From Streptomyces olivochromogenes (GTDB lineage Bacteria; Actinomycetota; Actinomycetes; Streptomycetales; Streptomycetaceae): DNA of 39,806 nt. Location of the stretch: the NCBI RefSeq assembly GCF_001514115.1, contig NZ_KQ948493.1:1-39806 (forward strand). Reading direction: 5' to 3'. Position numbers and translations under genes: made by a program. The notes under the pieces are model-generated. The model did not search any database. It was not told where the DNA came from and saw only the letters and a list, made by a program, of their open reading frames with translations. Below are positions 32,160 to 39,806 of this stretch, one piece after another (position 1 is the stretch's first letter; each line of letters starts with the position of its first letter).

Positions 32160-35054
32160 GTGGCGCCGGATCCGGTGCGGTTCGCGGTACTTGGACCGGT
32201 TCGGGTCTGGCGGGCGGGGACGGAGCTGTGCCTCGGCCGTCCGCAGGAAAGGGCGCTGCTGGCACTGCTGTTGGTACGGGCGGGTCAGCCGGTCTCCGTG
32301 AGCGAGATCGTCGACGTCCTGTGGGGCGGGCGTCCGCCGGACACCGCGGTCAATGTGGTCCACCGGCATGTCGGGGCACTGCGCCGTCTGTTGGAGCCCG
32401 GCCTTCCCACCCGGGCGACGGGCCACTGGCTGCTCCGGGACACGGGCGGATACCGACTCGTGGCCGACAGTGACTCTCTGGACCTGTTGCGCTTCCGTGC
32501 GCTGCGGGTCGAGGCCCGGCGGGCCGCCTCGGACGGAGCACCCGCACGGGCCGTGAAACTTCTCAGCGAGGCCTTGTCCCTGTGGCAGGGGCCGACGGCC
32601 CACGGGATCCCCGTGGAGGCGCGCGCACACACGGCGTTCGTCTCACTGGAGGACGAGCGCCTCGCGACCCTGAAGGAGGCCGCCGATGTCGCGCTGCGCG
32701 CGGACGTGCCGGGTGTGGTCCTCCCCCGGCTCCGGGAAGCCGCTGCCGACAGCCCGCTGGACGAGCCTCTGATGGCCAGGCTGATTCTCGCGCTTTCGGC
32801 CACCGGTCGGCGGCCCGAGGCGCTCAGCGCATACCTCACCGTGTCGAGCCGTCTCGCCGACGAGTTGGGCATCGATCCTGGACCGGAGCTGCGGGACGCC
32901 CACCAGGCGGTGTTGTGCGACGCGCCATCCACGGGGGCCGGGCCCACAGCCGCAGCCTCCGAGGCACGCACCGCCGACGATCCAGCGGCCTCGAACCTCG
33001 TCGGTCCGCGAGCGGCCTCGCTTCCCGTCCCCGCGCAACTGCCGCTCGATCTACCGACGTTCACCGGTCGGCGGGCCGAACTGGCCGAGGTCCTCGCACC
33101 GCTGTCGAGCGAGGGGCGGTCCGCCGAAACAGTGGTGATCAGTGCCATCGGCGGAATGGCCGGAATCGGCAAGACCACGCTCGCCGTGCACTGGGCCCAT
33201 CGGGTCGCGGACCGCTATCCCGACGGGCAGCTCTACGTCAATCTGCGGGGCTTCGACCCATCGGGGGCCGTCCTGCGTCCCGACGAAGCGGTCCGCGGTT
33301 TCCTGGACACGCTGGGGGTACCGCCCGACCGCGTCCCGCACGGTCTGGACGCCCAGGCCGCGCTCTACCGCAGCCTGCTGGCCGGACGCCGGTTCCTGGT
33401 CGTGCTCGACAACGCGCGGGATTCCGATCACGTACGGCCGCTGCTGCCCGGCACGCCCGGCTGCCTCACGATCGTCACCAGCCGCAACCAGCTCTCCGGT
33501 CTGGTGGCCGCCCATGGAGCCCACTCCCTCACACTGCGTCCGCTCGGCGCCGACGAGGGAAGGGAACTCCTCGTCCGCCGCCTGGGGGCCGAGCGGGTCT
33601 CCGCCGAGCGGGAGGCGGCGGCGGAGATCACCGCACTGTGCGCCGGGCTGCCGCTGGCCCTGGCCTGCGTCGCCGCCCGCGCCGCCACCCACCCGCACTT
33701 CTCGCTGTCGGCCGTCGCCGCCGAGCTGCGCGAGGCCCATGGCAGTCTCGACGCCTTCATCGAGGCCGACACGTCGGCCGATGTCGCTGCGGTCTTCTCC
33801 TGGTCCTCCCGCGCCCTCTCGCCCGCCGCCGCCCGCCTCTTCCGACTGCTCGGACTGCATCCCGGACCTGATTTCACCGCGTCGGCCGCGGCCGCCCTGG
33901 CCGGGCTCGCGGTACGGGAGGCGCGGCTGCTGCTGACCGAGCTCTCCCGCGTGCACCTCATCAACGAGCACGCCCCCGGCCGGTACGCCTTCCACGACCT
34001 GCTCCGCGCCTACGCCGCCGAACTGGCGCACACCCAGCACAGCGAGGCCGAGTGCCGAGCAGCCGTGAACCAGCTGTTCGAGCACTATCTGTACACGGCG
34101 CACGCCGCCGGTCGGCTGATCGCACCGTACGTGGACACGATGCCGCTCCCGCCTCTCCCCGAGGGGACCCTCCCCGAACCACTCGCCGACGACGAGTCGG
34201 CTCTGGCCTGGCTCGCGGCCGAGTACGCGGTGCTGCTCGCCGTCATCGACACGGCCACGAGCTCCGGTTCGGACCGCCTTGTCTGCCTGCTCGTCTCGTC
34301 ACTGGAGCGGTTCTTCGACCGGCAGGGGCACTGGCACGATTGGGCGGCCGCCCAACGGACCGCGCTCGACGCCGCGCTGCGGCTTTCCGACCCCGTCGTG
34401 GAAGCTCACGGCCTGCTCGGACTGGCCCGGGTGGCGGGCCGGCTGGGCCTGCGCGACGAAGCCGGTGCCCACCTCGACCGTGTCCTGGAACTCTTCACCG
34501 CACTCGGAGACGACGTCGGACGCGCCTACGTCCACCTGAGCCTCGGCTGGGAGGCCGAGCAGCACGGTGACCTGCCCGGTGCCCTCCGGCACGACCGACT
34601 GGCCCTGGACCTCTTCCGGGCCACTGGCCGGCACGCCGCGCAGGCAACCGCTCTCAACGCGGTCGGCTGGGACCACGCGACGCTCGGGGATCACCAACAG
34701 GCCCTCAGCCACTGCCTTGAGGCCTTGACCATTCAGCGGGATCTCGGAGACCACATCGGCCAGGCCGCCACCTGGGACAGCATCGCCTACGCCCACCACA
34801 ACCTCGGCGACCACCCGCAGGCCCTCACCAGTTACCGCAACGCCCTCACCATCTTCCGGGAGTTGGGCGTGCCGGCCGAGGAGGCCGGAACCCTCGTGCG
34901 TATCGGTGACACGCACCGTGCGACAGGCGACCACGCGGCCGCCCGCGCCGCCTGGCACAGCGCCCTCACCCTTTTCACCGAACTGGCCCACCCCGACGCC
35001 GAGCGGGTCCGGGCCCGTCTCGATGAACTCGGCGAACCGCACGGTGACACGTGA
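32160..35054 (+). CDS. SARP-type transcriptional regulator with NB-ARC and TPR domains (AfsR/DnrI-REDD family), ~964 aa
   Basis: A large DNA-binding regulator of the AfsR type, usually controlling specialised metabolism. The chosen start is the GTG at 32160, behind AGAGGGGGC; the GTG at 32136 is an alternative. The layout is an OmpR-like winged helix at about 1-95 (F-A-V-L-G-P-V-R-V-W and Q-E-R-A-L-L-A-L-L-L) and a bacterial transcriptional activation domain at about 100-250 (L-W-Q-G-P ... G-I-D-P-G-P-E-L-R). An NB-ARC ATPase follows, with the P-loop G-G-M-A-G-I-G-K-T-T near 330 and V-V-L-D-N-A-R near 410. From about 620 on come TPR-like helices with repeated A-L-x-I-x-R-x-L-G-D patterns. The protein appears complete. 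Its target is unknown; no biosynthetic cluster lies directly beside it. Confidence 0.92.
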   Translation: MAPDPVRFAVLGPVRVWRAGTELCLGRPQERALLALLLVRAGQPVSVSEIVDVLWGGRPPDTAVNVVHRHVGALRRLLEPGLPTRATGHWLLRDTGGYRLVADSDSLDLLRFRALRVEARRAASDGAPARAVKLLSEALSLWQGPTAHGIPVEARAHTAFVSLEDERLATLKEAADVALRADVPGVVLPRLREAAADSPLDEPLMARLILALSATGRRPEALSAYLTVSSRLADELGIDPGPELRDAHQAVLCDAPSTGAGPTAAASEARTADDPAASNLVGPRAASLPVPAQLPLDLPTFTGRRAELAEVLAPLSSEGRSAETVVISAIGGMAGIGKTTLAVHWAHRVADRYPDGQLYVNLRGFDPSGAVLRPDEAVRGFLDTLGVPPDRVPHGLDAQAALYRSLLAGRRFLVVLDNARDSDHVRPLLPGTPGCLTIVTSRNQLSGLVAAHGAHSLTLRPLGADEGRELLVRRLGAERVSAEREAAAEITALCAGLPLALACVAARAATHPHFSLSAVAAELREAHGSLDAFIEADTSADVAAVFSWSSRALSPAAARLFRLLGLHPGPDFTASAAAALAGLAVREARLLLTELSRVHLINEHAPGRYAFHDLLRAYAAELAHTQHSEAECRAAVNQLFEHYLYTAHAAGRLIAPYVDTMPLPPLPEGTLPEPLADDESALAWLAAEYAVLLAVIDTATSSGSDRLVCLLVSSLERFFDRQGHWHDWAAAQRTALDAALRLSDPVVEAHGLLGLARVAGRLGLRDEAGAHLDRVLELFTALGDDVGRAYVHLSLGWEAEQHGDLPGALRHDRLALDLFRATGRHAAQATALNAVGWDHATLGDHQQALSHCLEALTIQRDLGDHIGQAATWDSIAYAHHNLGDHPQALTSYRNALTIFRELGVPAEEAGTLVRIGDTHRATGDHAAARAAWHSALTLFTELAHPDAERVRARLDELGEPHGDT

Positions 35055-35060
35055 GGAGAG

Positions 35061-35093
35061 GTGTGCCCCGGGAATCTCTGCCCCGGGGCACAC
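35061..35093. terminator. 12-bp bidirectional terminator hairpin
   Basis: GTGTGCCCCGGG (35061-35072) pairs perfectly with CCCGGGGCACAC (35082-35093). It separates the convergent SARP gene and the secreted-protein gene ending at 35099. Confidence 0.82.
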
Positions 35094-35098
35094 TTCGG

Positions 35099-36472
35099 TC
35101 AGCTGAGTGAGCTGTCTATCGAGGACAACGGCACGGAGAACAGCACCCGTTGCGGAATCGCGGTGTCGGTTCCTGTCCAGTGCCCCGTGCTGTCGGCCGC
35201 CCATTCGGTGAGCGTCCACACCCGGCCCGTACTCCACCAGTAGGACATGCTCTCGGTGTGCTGGCCCCAGCAGGCGTACATGATGTCCTGCCCGCAGTTG
35301 GCGGCCGCCGTGGCTCCGCTGGTGTTCTGCCGCCACAGGATGCCGTGCTGGTCGACACCGCCGCGCGCGTCGTCGACGTAGAAGTTCGGAGTGCCACCGC
35401 TGGTGGCGCTGTGCGACAGCACGCCCTGCAGCCCGACGGCGTTCGTCTCGTACGCCGCCGAGGCGTTCACGTGGCTGCTGCTGTCCGTGGCGAGGTAGCC
35501 GGGCTCGGAGCTGAAGTCGTACCGCCAGATGCGGGCCGGCTCCGTGCCGCCGGAGGAGAACCACTCGGTGGCGACCAGGCTGTCCGGCACGCTGCTGCGG
35601 TCCAGCGAGATGGAGCCGAAGCACGGCCGGGAGTCGTCGTTGGTCGCACTACAGGCTCCTCCGGCGAGACTGTAGGAGCCGATGGCCGGCATCACGTACT
35701 GGTAGCCGTCCGCCGACCATCCGCCACTCACCTTGCCGACCGCGGAGCTGTTGACGGTCGCCTGGAGGATGCGCTTCATGTCGAAGATGTACATCACGTT
35801 GTTGTCGGAGTCCTTCTCCCACGACGTGACGATCAGCTTGTCCTGGTACCAGACCATACCGCCCATGTGGGACTTGAGCGCGCGGTAGTCGGTGCCGCCG
35901 TTGAGCGGGATGACCGGCAGCACCCAGCGGTACTTGAAGTTGCTCGGGTCGTTGGCGTCGATGAAGGCGATACGGCCCATGTGGTCGGTGGTGGTGGTGC
36001 CGTTCTGACCCCACCCGGACAGGATGACCTTGTTGGTGCCCCACACTCCGTCGTTGTCCGCGTCTCCGGAGGACGTTACCGACTGCGGCAGCCAGTCCTG
36101 TGTCACCGCGTCACCGGTGTCCCAGCAGTAGGCGGACTCAGCGGTCGGTTTCACCGGCAGGGCAGCGGTCTCGGTGCTTTTGCAGTTCGCCGCGTTGCGC
36201 ATCGGGTGGTTGGCACTGGCGAGGACCTCGTCGACCCCGCGGGAGGTGCCCATCTCGCTCGCCAGGTTGTCGAGAGAGGCCGTCGGGACCCGGTGCTCGA
36301 CCAGTTGGAGCTTCGACAGCTCCGAGGACGAGGTGATCGTGGTCAGCTTGTTGGGGTTGTCGCCGGGGGCCGCCTGAGCAGTGCCCACCGGCACCAACAG
36401 CATCGCCACCGCCAAGTACGCGGTGGTCGCAGCGGGTCTCAGGCCCTTTTTGAGTATTCCATGGATCTTCAC
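35099..36472 (-). CDS. Large secreted protein of unknown function, ~457 aa
   Basis: I do not recognise a named family. The chosen start is the GTG at 36472 because it opens a normal signal peptide (K-I-H-G-I-L-K-K-G-L-R, hydrophobic core to about 32, ending A-Q-A-A). It lacks a good ribosome-binding site, so a leaderless message is possible. The mature protein is rich in Gly, Ser, Thr, Trp and Asp, with eight or so Cys, and reads as a mostly beta, repeated structure. Segments such as V-I-L-S-G-W-G, I-A-F-I-D-A-N, L-I-V-T-S-W-E-K and R-I-W-R-Y-D-F suggest a beta-propeller. There is no catalytic motif I can name. It stands alone, with a terminator shared with the SARP gene. Confidence 0.75.
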   Translation of the reverse strand: MKIHGILKKGLRPAATTAYLAVAMLLVPVGTAQAAPGDNPNKLTTITSSSELSKLQLVEHRVPTASLDNLASEMGTSRGVDEVLASANHPMRNAANCKSTETAALPVKPTAESAYCWDTGDAVTQDWLPQSVTSSGDADNDGVWGTNKVILSGWGQNGTTTTDHMGRIAFIDANDPSNFKYRWVLPVIPLNGGTDYRALKSHMGGMVWYQDKLIVTSWEKDSDNNVMYIFDMKRILQATVNSSAVGKVSGGWSADGYQYVMPAIGSYSLAGGACSATNDDSRPCFGSISLDRSSVPDSLVATEWFSSGGTEPARIWRYDFSSEPGYLATDSSSHVNASAAYETNAVGLQGVLSHSATSGGTPNFYVDDARGGVDQHGILWRQNTSGATAAANCGQDIMYACWGQHTESMSYWWSTGRVWTLTEWAADSTGHWTGTDTAIPQRVLFSVPLSSIDSSLS

Positions 36473-36830
36473 CTGACAGATGCTAGGACGATGTTGACCT
36501 CGATTCGTCAGCGGCTTCCACTCGGTGATCGTCCCGGCGGTTCGCCGCTCCTGGCCGAACTCACCGCTCAGCCGCGGGAGATCACCCACAAGGCGCTGGA
36601 CGCGCTGCCCCGGACCAGCCCCACGCGCCACCTGCCCGTCACCCGCATCGCCGACCCGACCACCCACCGCTTCCACCACGACAACAAGGTATTGAAGATG
36701 ACTTCCGATTTGCTGCCGAGATCGGCTCAATGAGTGGCTTGATCAGAACGGACTGGCGTGCTGCGGTTACGTGCCGAATCAGCCCCTGTATTCCTTGGGC
36801 GTCACGTGAGGCGACGGAAGGATGGGGACG
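36473..36830. other. Intergenic region with a possible gene fragment
   Basis: A plus-strand frame at about 36530-36680 reads G-G-S-P-L-L-A-E-L-T-A-Q-P-R-E-I-T-H-K-A-L-D and resembles a domain sometimes seen in Streptomyces phage- or plasmid-type proteins. It has no start site and no extension, so it is at most a remnant. A ribosome-binding site, GGAAGGA (36815-36821), serves the multicopper oxidase. Confidence 0.35.
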
Positions 36831-38768
36831 ATGATTGAGCGAAGGAAATTCCTCATGGCCGGTGGCCTGGGAGCTGCGGCCATGTTTCCGCCGGGTGTTC
36901 TGGGAACGCGGGCGTATTCGGCGACGGCTCAGCCACCCGCAGGGTGTGAGGACCCCGCGGGGACGCCGAACACCCCTCCGCTGAAGAAGTTCGTCGACCC
37001 GCTACCCAGGCCGATGACAGCCATCTCGGATCCTTCCGTCTATCCGGGCGCCGACTACTACGAGGTCACGATGCGGCAGAGCTCGTGGCGCTTCCACCGG
37101 GATCTCAAGCCGTCACCCGTGTGGGGTTATTGGGCCACGAACCCGCACGATCCTCACAGGCCGATCGGCATGGGATATCTCGGGCCGACCTTCGACGTGA
37201 CCATGGACCACCCGACGGTCGTCAAGTGGCGCAACGAACTGCCGACCACCCACATGTTCCAGAAGGTGATCGACATGATTCGCGACAAGGCGCCCGTCGT
37301 CGCCCCGATCCCTCCGCCTCCCTACAAGTACGTCCCGCAGTTCCCCGATGACATCAACGTGTGGAACGTCGTACACCAGCACGGCGGTTACACAGCGCCA
37401 CAGTCCGACGGCCTGCCGGAGCAGTCGTACAGCCCGAAGGGCTTCCACGCCGAGGGCTACACCACCCTGGACCCGAGCCGGGTCAAACCCAACGAAGCGA
37501 TCTACGGCTACACCAACCACGACCATTCGTGCATGCTCTGGTATCACGATCACGCCATGGGGATGAGCGCTCTCAACGTCTATGCGGGCCTTGCCGGTCT
37601 CTACCTCATTCGTGACCCCGCCGACGAGCGGCTCGGGCTGCCGCGAGGCGAATTCGAGGTCCCCCTCATCCTGCAGGACCGGACCTTCCACGAGGACGGC
37701 TCGCTCGCCTACACGATGACCGACAGAGAAGGCGAGGACACCCCGGTCGTCAACGGGAAGGCATACCCTTACCTTGACGTCGAACCGCGACGCTACCGGC
37801 TGCGCATTCTCAACGCTTCGAACGAGCGTTTCTGGCGGCTGAGGTTCGACGTAGACCCCAGAGACGCAATTCTTGAGCCCCCACTGCCGTTCTGGCTGAT
37901 CGGCACCGACGGCGGCTTCCGCGCCCCGTTGCACATGCTGGACTTCCTGATCAGTCCAGCCGAGCGGTACGACCTGATCGTCGACTTCAGTCGGGTGCGC
38001 CCGCACACGAAGGTCACATTGACGAACTACCCGGGAACGCAGGTCCACTTCCCCGGCATCCCCGGCTGCGGACCGGAAATCGCAGACATCATGCAATTCC
38101 GGGTCACCAAGCAATTGTCCGGAGGCGGGGACAGGACGACACCGCCCGAGAAGCTCAAGCTGCACTCGGTCGCACCCATCGAGCCGAAACCGCAGACCCG
38201 TCGGCGGGAATGGGTCGTGTACCAGCACCAGCTCTACAGGACGATGACGTTCAACGCGGTGCCGTACATGGAGCCGTCCCAGGACTTCATCGAGGAGGGC
38301 TCGACCGAGATCTGGGAGTACATCAATCCCAACCACGACGCCCACCCGATGCATGTGCACCTCGTCAACTTCCAGGTGCTGAACAGACAGCCGATCGACG
38401 CGGCCCGCTACCAGACGGATTACGAAAAGTGGATCTCCGGTGGCCGCAAACCGAAGGAACACCCGGTGTTGGCCAACTACTTCACCGGCCCGCCGGTTCC
38501 GCCGGACCCTGACGAAGCGCTGTCCTACAAGGACACGGTCAAGGCCCCCGCGCAGATGGTGACCAGAATCATCATTGAGGAATTCGTCCCGCCGACGGAT
38601 GACATCGCGTCGATTCCGAACAGCGGCGCCGAGCTCCCGGCCACGTACATCCACCACTGCCACCTCCTCGAACACGAAGACGACGACCTGATGCGTCCGT
38701 GGACGATCGTCGGCCCCGACGGCCACCACCACGACAGCGGCCACGACGGTGGCGGCCACAGCCACTGA
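36831..38768 (+). CDS. Tat-exported multicopper oxidase (phenoxazinone synthase/CotA-like), 645 aa
   Basis: Oxidises phenolic substrates with four-electron reduction of oxygen. The chosen start is the ATG at 36831, nine bases after GGAAGGA; the ATG at 36822 touches that site. The N-terminus carries a twin-arginine motif E-R-R-K-F-L-M followed by a hydrophobic region, so it is probably exported folded. All four copper-ligand motifs are present: N-V-V-H-Q-H-G-G, C-M-L-W-Y-H-D-H-A-M-G, H-P-M-H-V-H-L-V-N-F and Y-I-H-H-C-H-L-L-E-H-E-D. Length (~645) and the inter-motif pattern match phenoxazinone synthase and the CotA/bilirubin-oxidase branch. A His-rich tail (H-H-H-D-S-G-H-D-G-G-G-H-S-H) closes the protein. 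The substrate is unknown; no phenoxazinone cluster is visible. Confidence 0.9.
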   Translation: MIERRKFLMAGGLGAAAMFPPGVLGTRAYSATAQPPAGCEDPAGTPNTPPLKKFVDPLPRPMTAISDPSVYPGADYYEVTMRQSSWRFHRDLKPSPVWGYWATNPHDPHRPIGMGYLGPTFDVTMDHPTVVKWRNELPTTHMFQKVIDMIRDKAPVVAPIPPPPYKYVPQFPDDINVWNVVHQHGGYTAPQSDGLPEQSYSPKGFHAEGYTTLDPSRVKPNEAIYGYTNHDHSCMLWYHDHAMGMSALNVYAGLAGLYLIRDPADERLGLPRGEFEVPLILQDRTFHEDGSLAYTMTDREGEDTPVVNGKAYPYLDVEPRRYRLRILNASNERFWRLRFDVDPRDAILEPPLPFWLIGTDGGFRAPLHMLDFLISPAERYDLIVDFSRVRPHTKVTLTNYPGTQVHFPGIPGCGPEIADIMQFRVTKQLSGGGDRTTPPEKLKLHSVAPIEPKPQTRRREWVVYQHQLYRTMTFNAVPYMEPSQDFIEEGSTEIWEYINPNHDAHPMHVHLVNFQVLNRQPIDAARYQTDYEKWISGGRKPKEHPVLANYFTGPPVPPDPDEALSYKDTVKAPAQMVTRIIIEEFVPPTDDIASIPNSGAELPATYIHHCHLLEHEDDDLMRPWTIVGPDGHHHDSGHDGGGHSH

Positions 38769-38788
38769 CGGGATCGATCGAAACGCGT

Positions 38789-38823
38789 GTGCCGGTCCGC
38801 GCCCAAGGGGCCCGGACCGGCAC
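38789..38823. terminator. 11-bp bidirectional terminator hairpin
   Basis: GTGCCGGTCCG (38789-38799) pairs perfectly with CGGACCGGCAC (38813-38823), between the convergent multicopper oxidase and hydrolase genes. Confidence 0.8.
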
Positions 38824-38913
38824 CGCGGATGAACAGACCGAGGTGTATGGGAGGTTCGCTGCCGCTTCTACCCGCGCTTCCGTGCCCCCTCAACGTGCTC
38901 GGCCGCTACAGCT

Positions 38914-39735
38914 TCACCGCGTCCGCCCCGCGCGGTCGAGGGCGGCGACCTCGCGTACGGCCTCGGCGATGGACGGGAAGTCCTTCTTGAGGATCGCACC
39001 GTGGTTGCCGGCGACCTTCGCGCCGATCTGGATGTTCGGGTTGCCGGCGGTCACCGCATCGAGGCCGGTGCGTATCCGTTCCTGCTCGTCACCGCGGCTT
39101 CCGAAGGACGTCCCCGAAGCGACCACGTACCGTACAGGGACGGTGATGTCGTCCAGCACGGGGCCCAGCTCGCGCTCGCGGGAGAGCCTGCCGAGCTCGA
39201 TGTTGCTGTTCGCCTGCTGTTCGGCGGTCATCCGCGGGGCCAGGCCCGTCGGGCGCAGCAGCGGCAGGAACCAGCCCATCCGCCGGAACAGCTTCCGGAT
39301 CCGCTGCTCCATGGCCTCGTCGAGCCAGTCGTACGGGAACGCGCCGTCGACCAGGACCGCGCCCAGGGCACGTTCCGGATTCCGGCCGGCCCAGTGCGCC
39401 CCGACGACCGCCCCGTAGGACCAGCCCACCACCAGCGCCCGGTCCACGCCCCTGGCCGCGAGAACGGCATCGACATCCCGGACGGCTGCCTCGAAGGAAT
39501 AGTCCACCGAACGCTTCGATCTGCCGCGGGCCCGCTCGTCGTACGTGATGTGCCGCCACCCTGTGCCCAGTTCGGCGACGACCCGCCTCCAGTACCCCTG
39601 AGTGGCGAACTGGCCGTTGAGGTAGACCACAGGGATACCTGGACCGCCGGTGTCGGTGACGGCCAGGGCCGTATCGTCGACCGGCACCATGCCGGTCCAC
39701 TTCGAGCCGGTCGAGGAAGTGCTGTTCTTCGTCAT
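38914..39735 (-). CDS. Alpha/beta hydrolase, 273 aa
   Basis: A cytosolic alpha/beta-hydrolase-fold enzyme of unknown substrate, probably an esterase or hydrolase. The start is the ATG at 39735 behind GGGGGAA. The oxyanion-hole region is V-Y-L-N-G-Q-F-A-T-Q near residue 37. The nucleophile is Ser106 in G-W-S-Y-G. The acid is expected near V-A-S-G-T-S-F-G-S (about 210-220), and the general-base His is in G-N-H-G-A-I near 245. No signal peptide or membrane segment is present. A gene ends only about 30 bases upstream on the same strand, so it is probably second in an operon that continues beyond the window. Confidence 0.88.
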   Translation of the reverse strand: MTKNSTSSTGSKWTGMVPVDDTALAVTDTGGPGIPVVYLNGQFATQGYWRRVVAELGTGWRHITYDERARGRSKRSVDYSFEAAVRDVDAVLAARGVDRALVVGWSYGAVVGAHWAGRNPERALGAVLVDGAFPYDWLDEAMEQRIRKLFRRMGWFLPLLRPTGLAPRMTAEQQANSNIELGRLSRERELGPVLDDITVPVRYVVASGTSFGSRGDEQERIRTGLDAVTAGNPNIQIGAKVAGNHGAILKKDFPSIAEAVREVAALDRAGRTR

Positions 39736-39768
39736 GTGTTCCCCCTGGCTGGTTCTGGTTCAGTTCGT

Positions 39769-39806
39769 TCAGAGGCTGTGGGCGGTGATGTCGCCGCGGG
39801 AGGTCG
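39769..39806 (-). CDS. 3' end of an unidentified gene cut by the window edge
   Basis: On the minus strand, bases 39806-39769 can be read as ...T-S-R-G-D-I-T-A-H-S-L followed by a TGA stop, 33 bases before the hydrolase start. This looks like the C-terminus of an upstream gene in the same operon. Too little is present to name a family, and another frame cannot be excluded. Confidence 0.4.
   Translation of the reverse strand, partial: TSRGDITAHSL

Noticed and set aside
1..39806. tRNA, rRNA and complete insertion sequences
   Set aside because: None recognised on either strand; the GTTCGAAC-like sequence near 15474 is part of a promoter region, without tRNA arms.

Overview
The window is high-GC actinobacterial DNA, almost certainly Streptomyces. 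The strongest pointers are a family 2B encapsulin / 2-methylisoborneol (2-MIB) gene set, a LanM lanthipeptide synthetase, a SARP-NB-ARC-TPR regulator, many secreted glycoside hydrolases, GTG starts and strong GC-rich terminator hairpins. The mix of secreted enzymes, specialised metabolism and decayed genes looks like a variable chromosome-arm region rather than core genome; that placement is inference.

Layout. 1-7.3 kb: a carbohydrate cluster with a frameshifted CBM3-GH16 protein, a small hypothetical protein, a GH78-type alpha-L-rhamnosidase with four Cys-rich C-terminal repeats, and a divergent GH76-type mannanase. A 14-bp palindromic LacI-type operator lies between the last two. 7.3-8.8 kb: a non-coding or decayed stretch with an ArsR-type regulator remnant next to an intact dihydrofolate-reductase-family gene. 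8.8-11.7 kb: a Na+/H+ antiporter and a membrane-anchored SpoIIE-type phosphatase. 11.98-15.4 kb: a minimal class II lanthipeptide locus, lanA then lanM, without a transporter or protease nearby. 15.8-16.7 kb: two adjacent pseudogenes, a Gfo/Idh/MocA oxidoreductase and a TIM-barrel isomerase/epimerase, ending in a 20-bp perfect hairpin. 16.8-18.2 kb: an N-terminally extended glyceraldehyde-3-phosphate dehydrogenase.

18.8-22.2 kb: a tight operon for 2-MIB made up of the encapsulin shell, the 2-MIB synthase (terpene cyclase cargo) and the geranyl-diphosphate 2-C-methyltransferase. A DUF1254/DUF1214 protein follows. 23.9-25.0 kb: two small secreted proteins, one with a Ser/Thr-alternating segment resembling beta-pore-forming toxins. 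25.2-26.9 kb: a cobalt-type nitrile hydratase operon (beta, alpha, accessory protein) with translational overlaps. 27-29 kb: a FUSC-type membrane protein. 29.4-30.6 kb: a GH18 chitinase with a C-terminal chitin-binding module, preceded by two DasR-type (dre-like) sites spaced two helical turns apart. 30.8-31.5 kb: a small membrane protein. 32.2-35.05 kb: the large SARP regulator. 35.1-36.5 kb: an unidentified secreted protein. 36.8-38.8 kb: a Tat-exported multicopper oxidase resembling phenoxazinone synthase/CotA. 38.9-39.7 kb: an alpha/beta hydrolase, then the 3' end of a further gene at the window edge.

How the parts work together. The encapsulin operon should make 2-MIB: the methyltransferase converts geranyl diphosphate to 2-methyl-GPP, and the synthase, probably housed in the shell, cyclises it. 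The lanA-lanM pair should make one three-cysteine lanthipeptide, but export and leader removal must come from elsewhere. The chitinase and the rhamnosidase/mannanase pair each carry recognisable sugar-responsive operators. I found no tRNA, rRNA, CRISPR array or intact mobile element.
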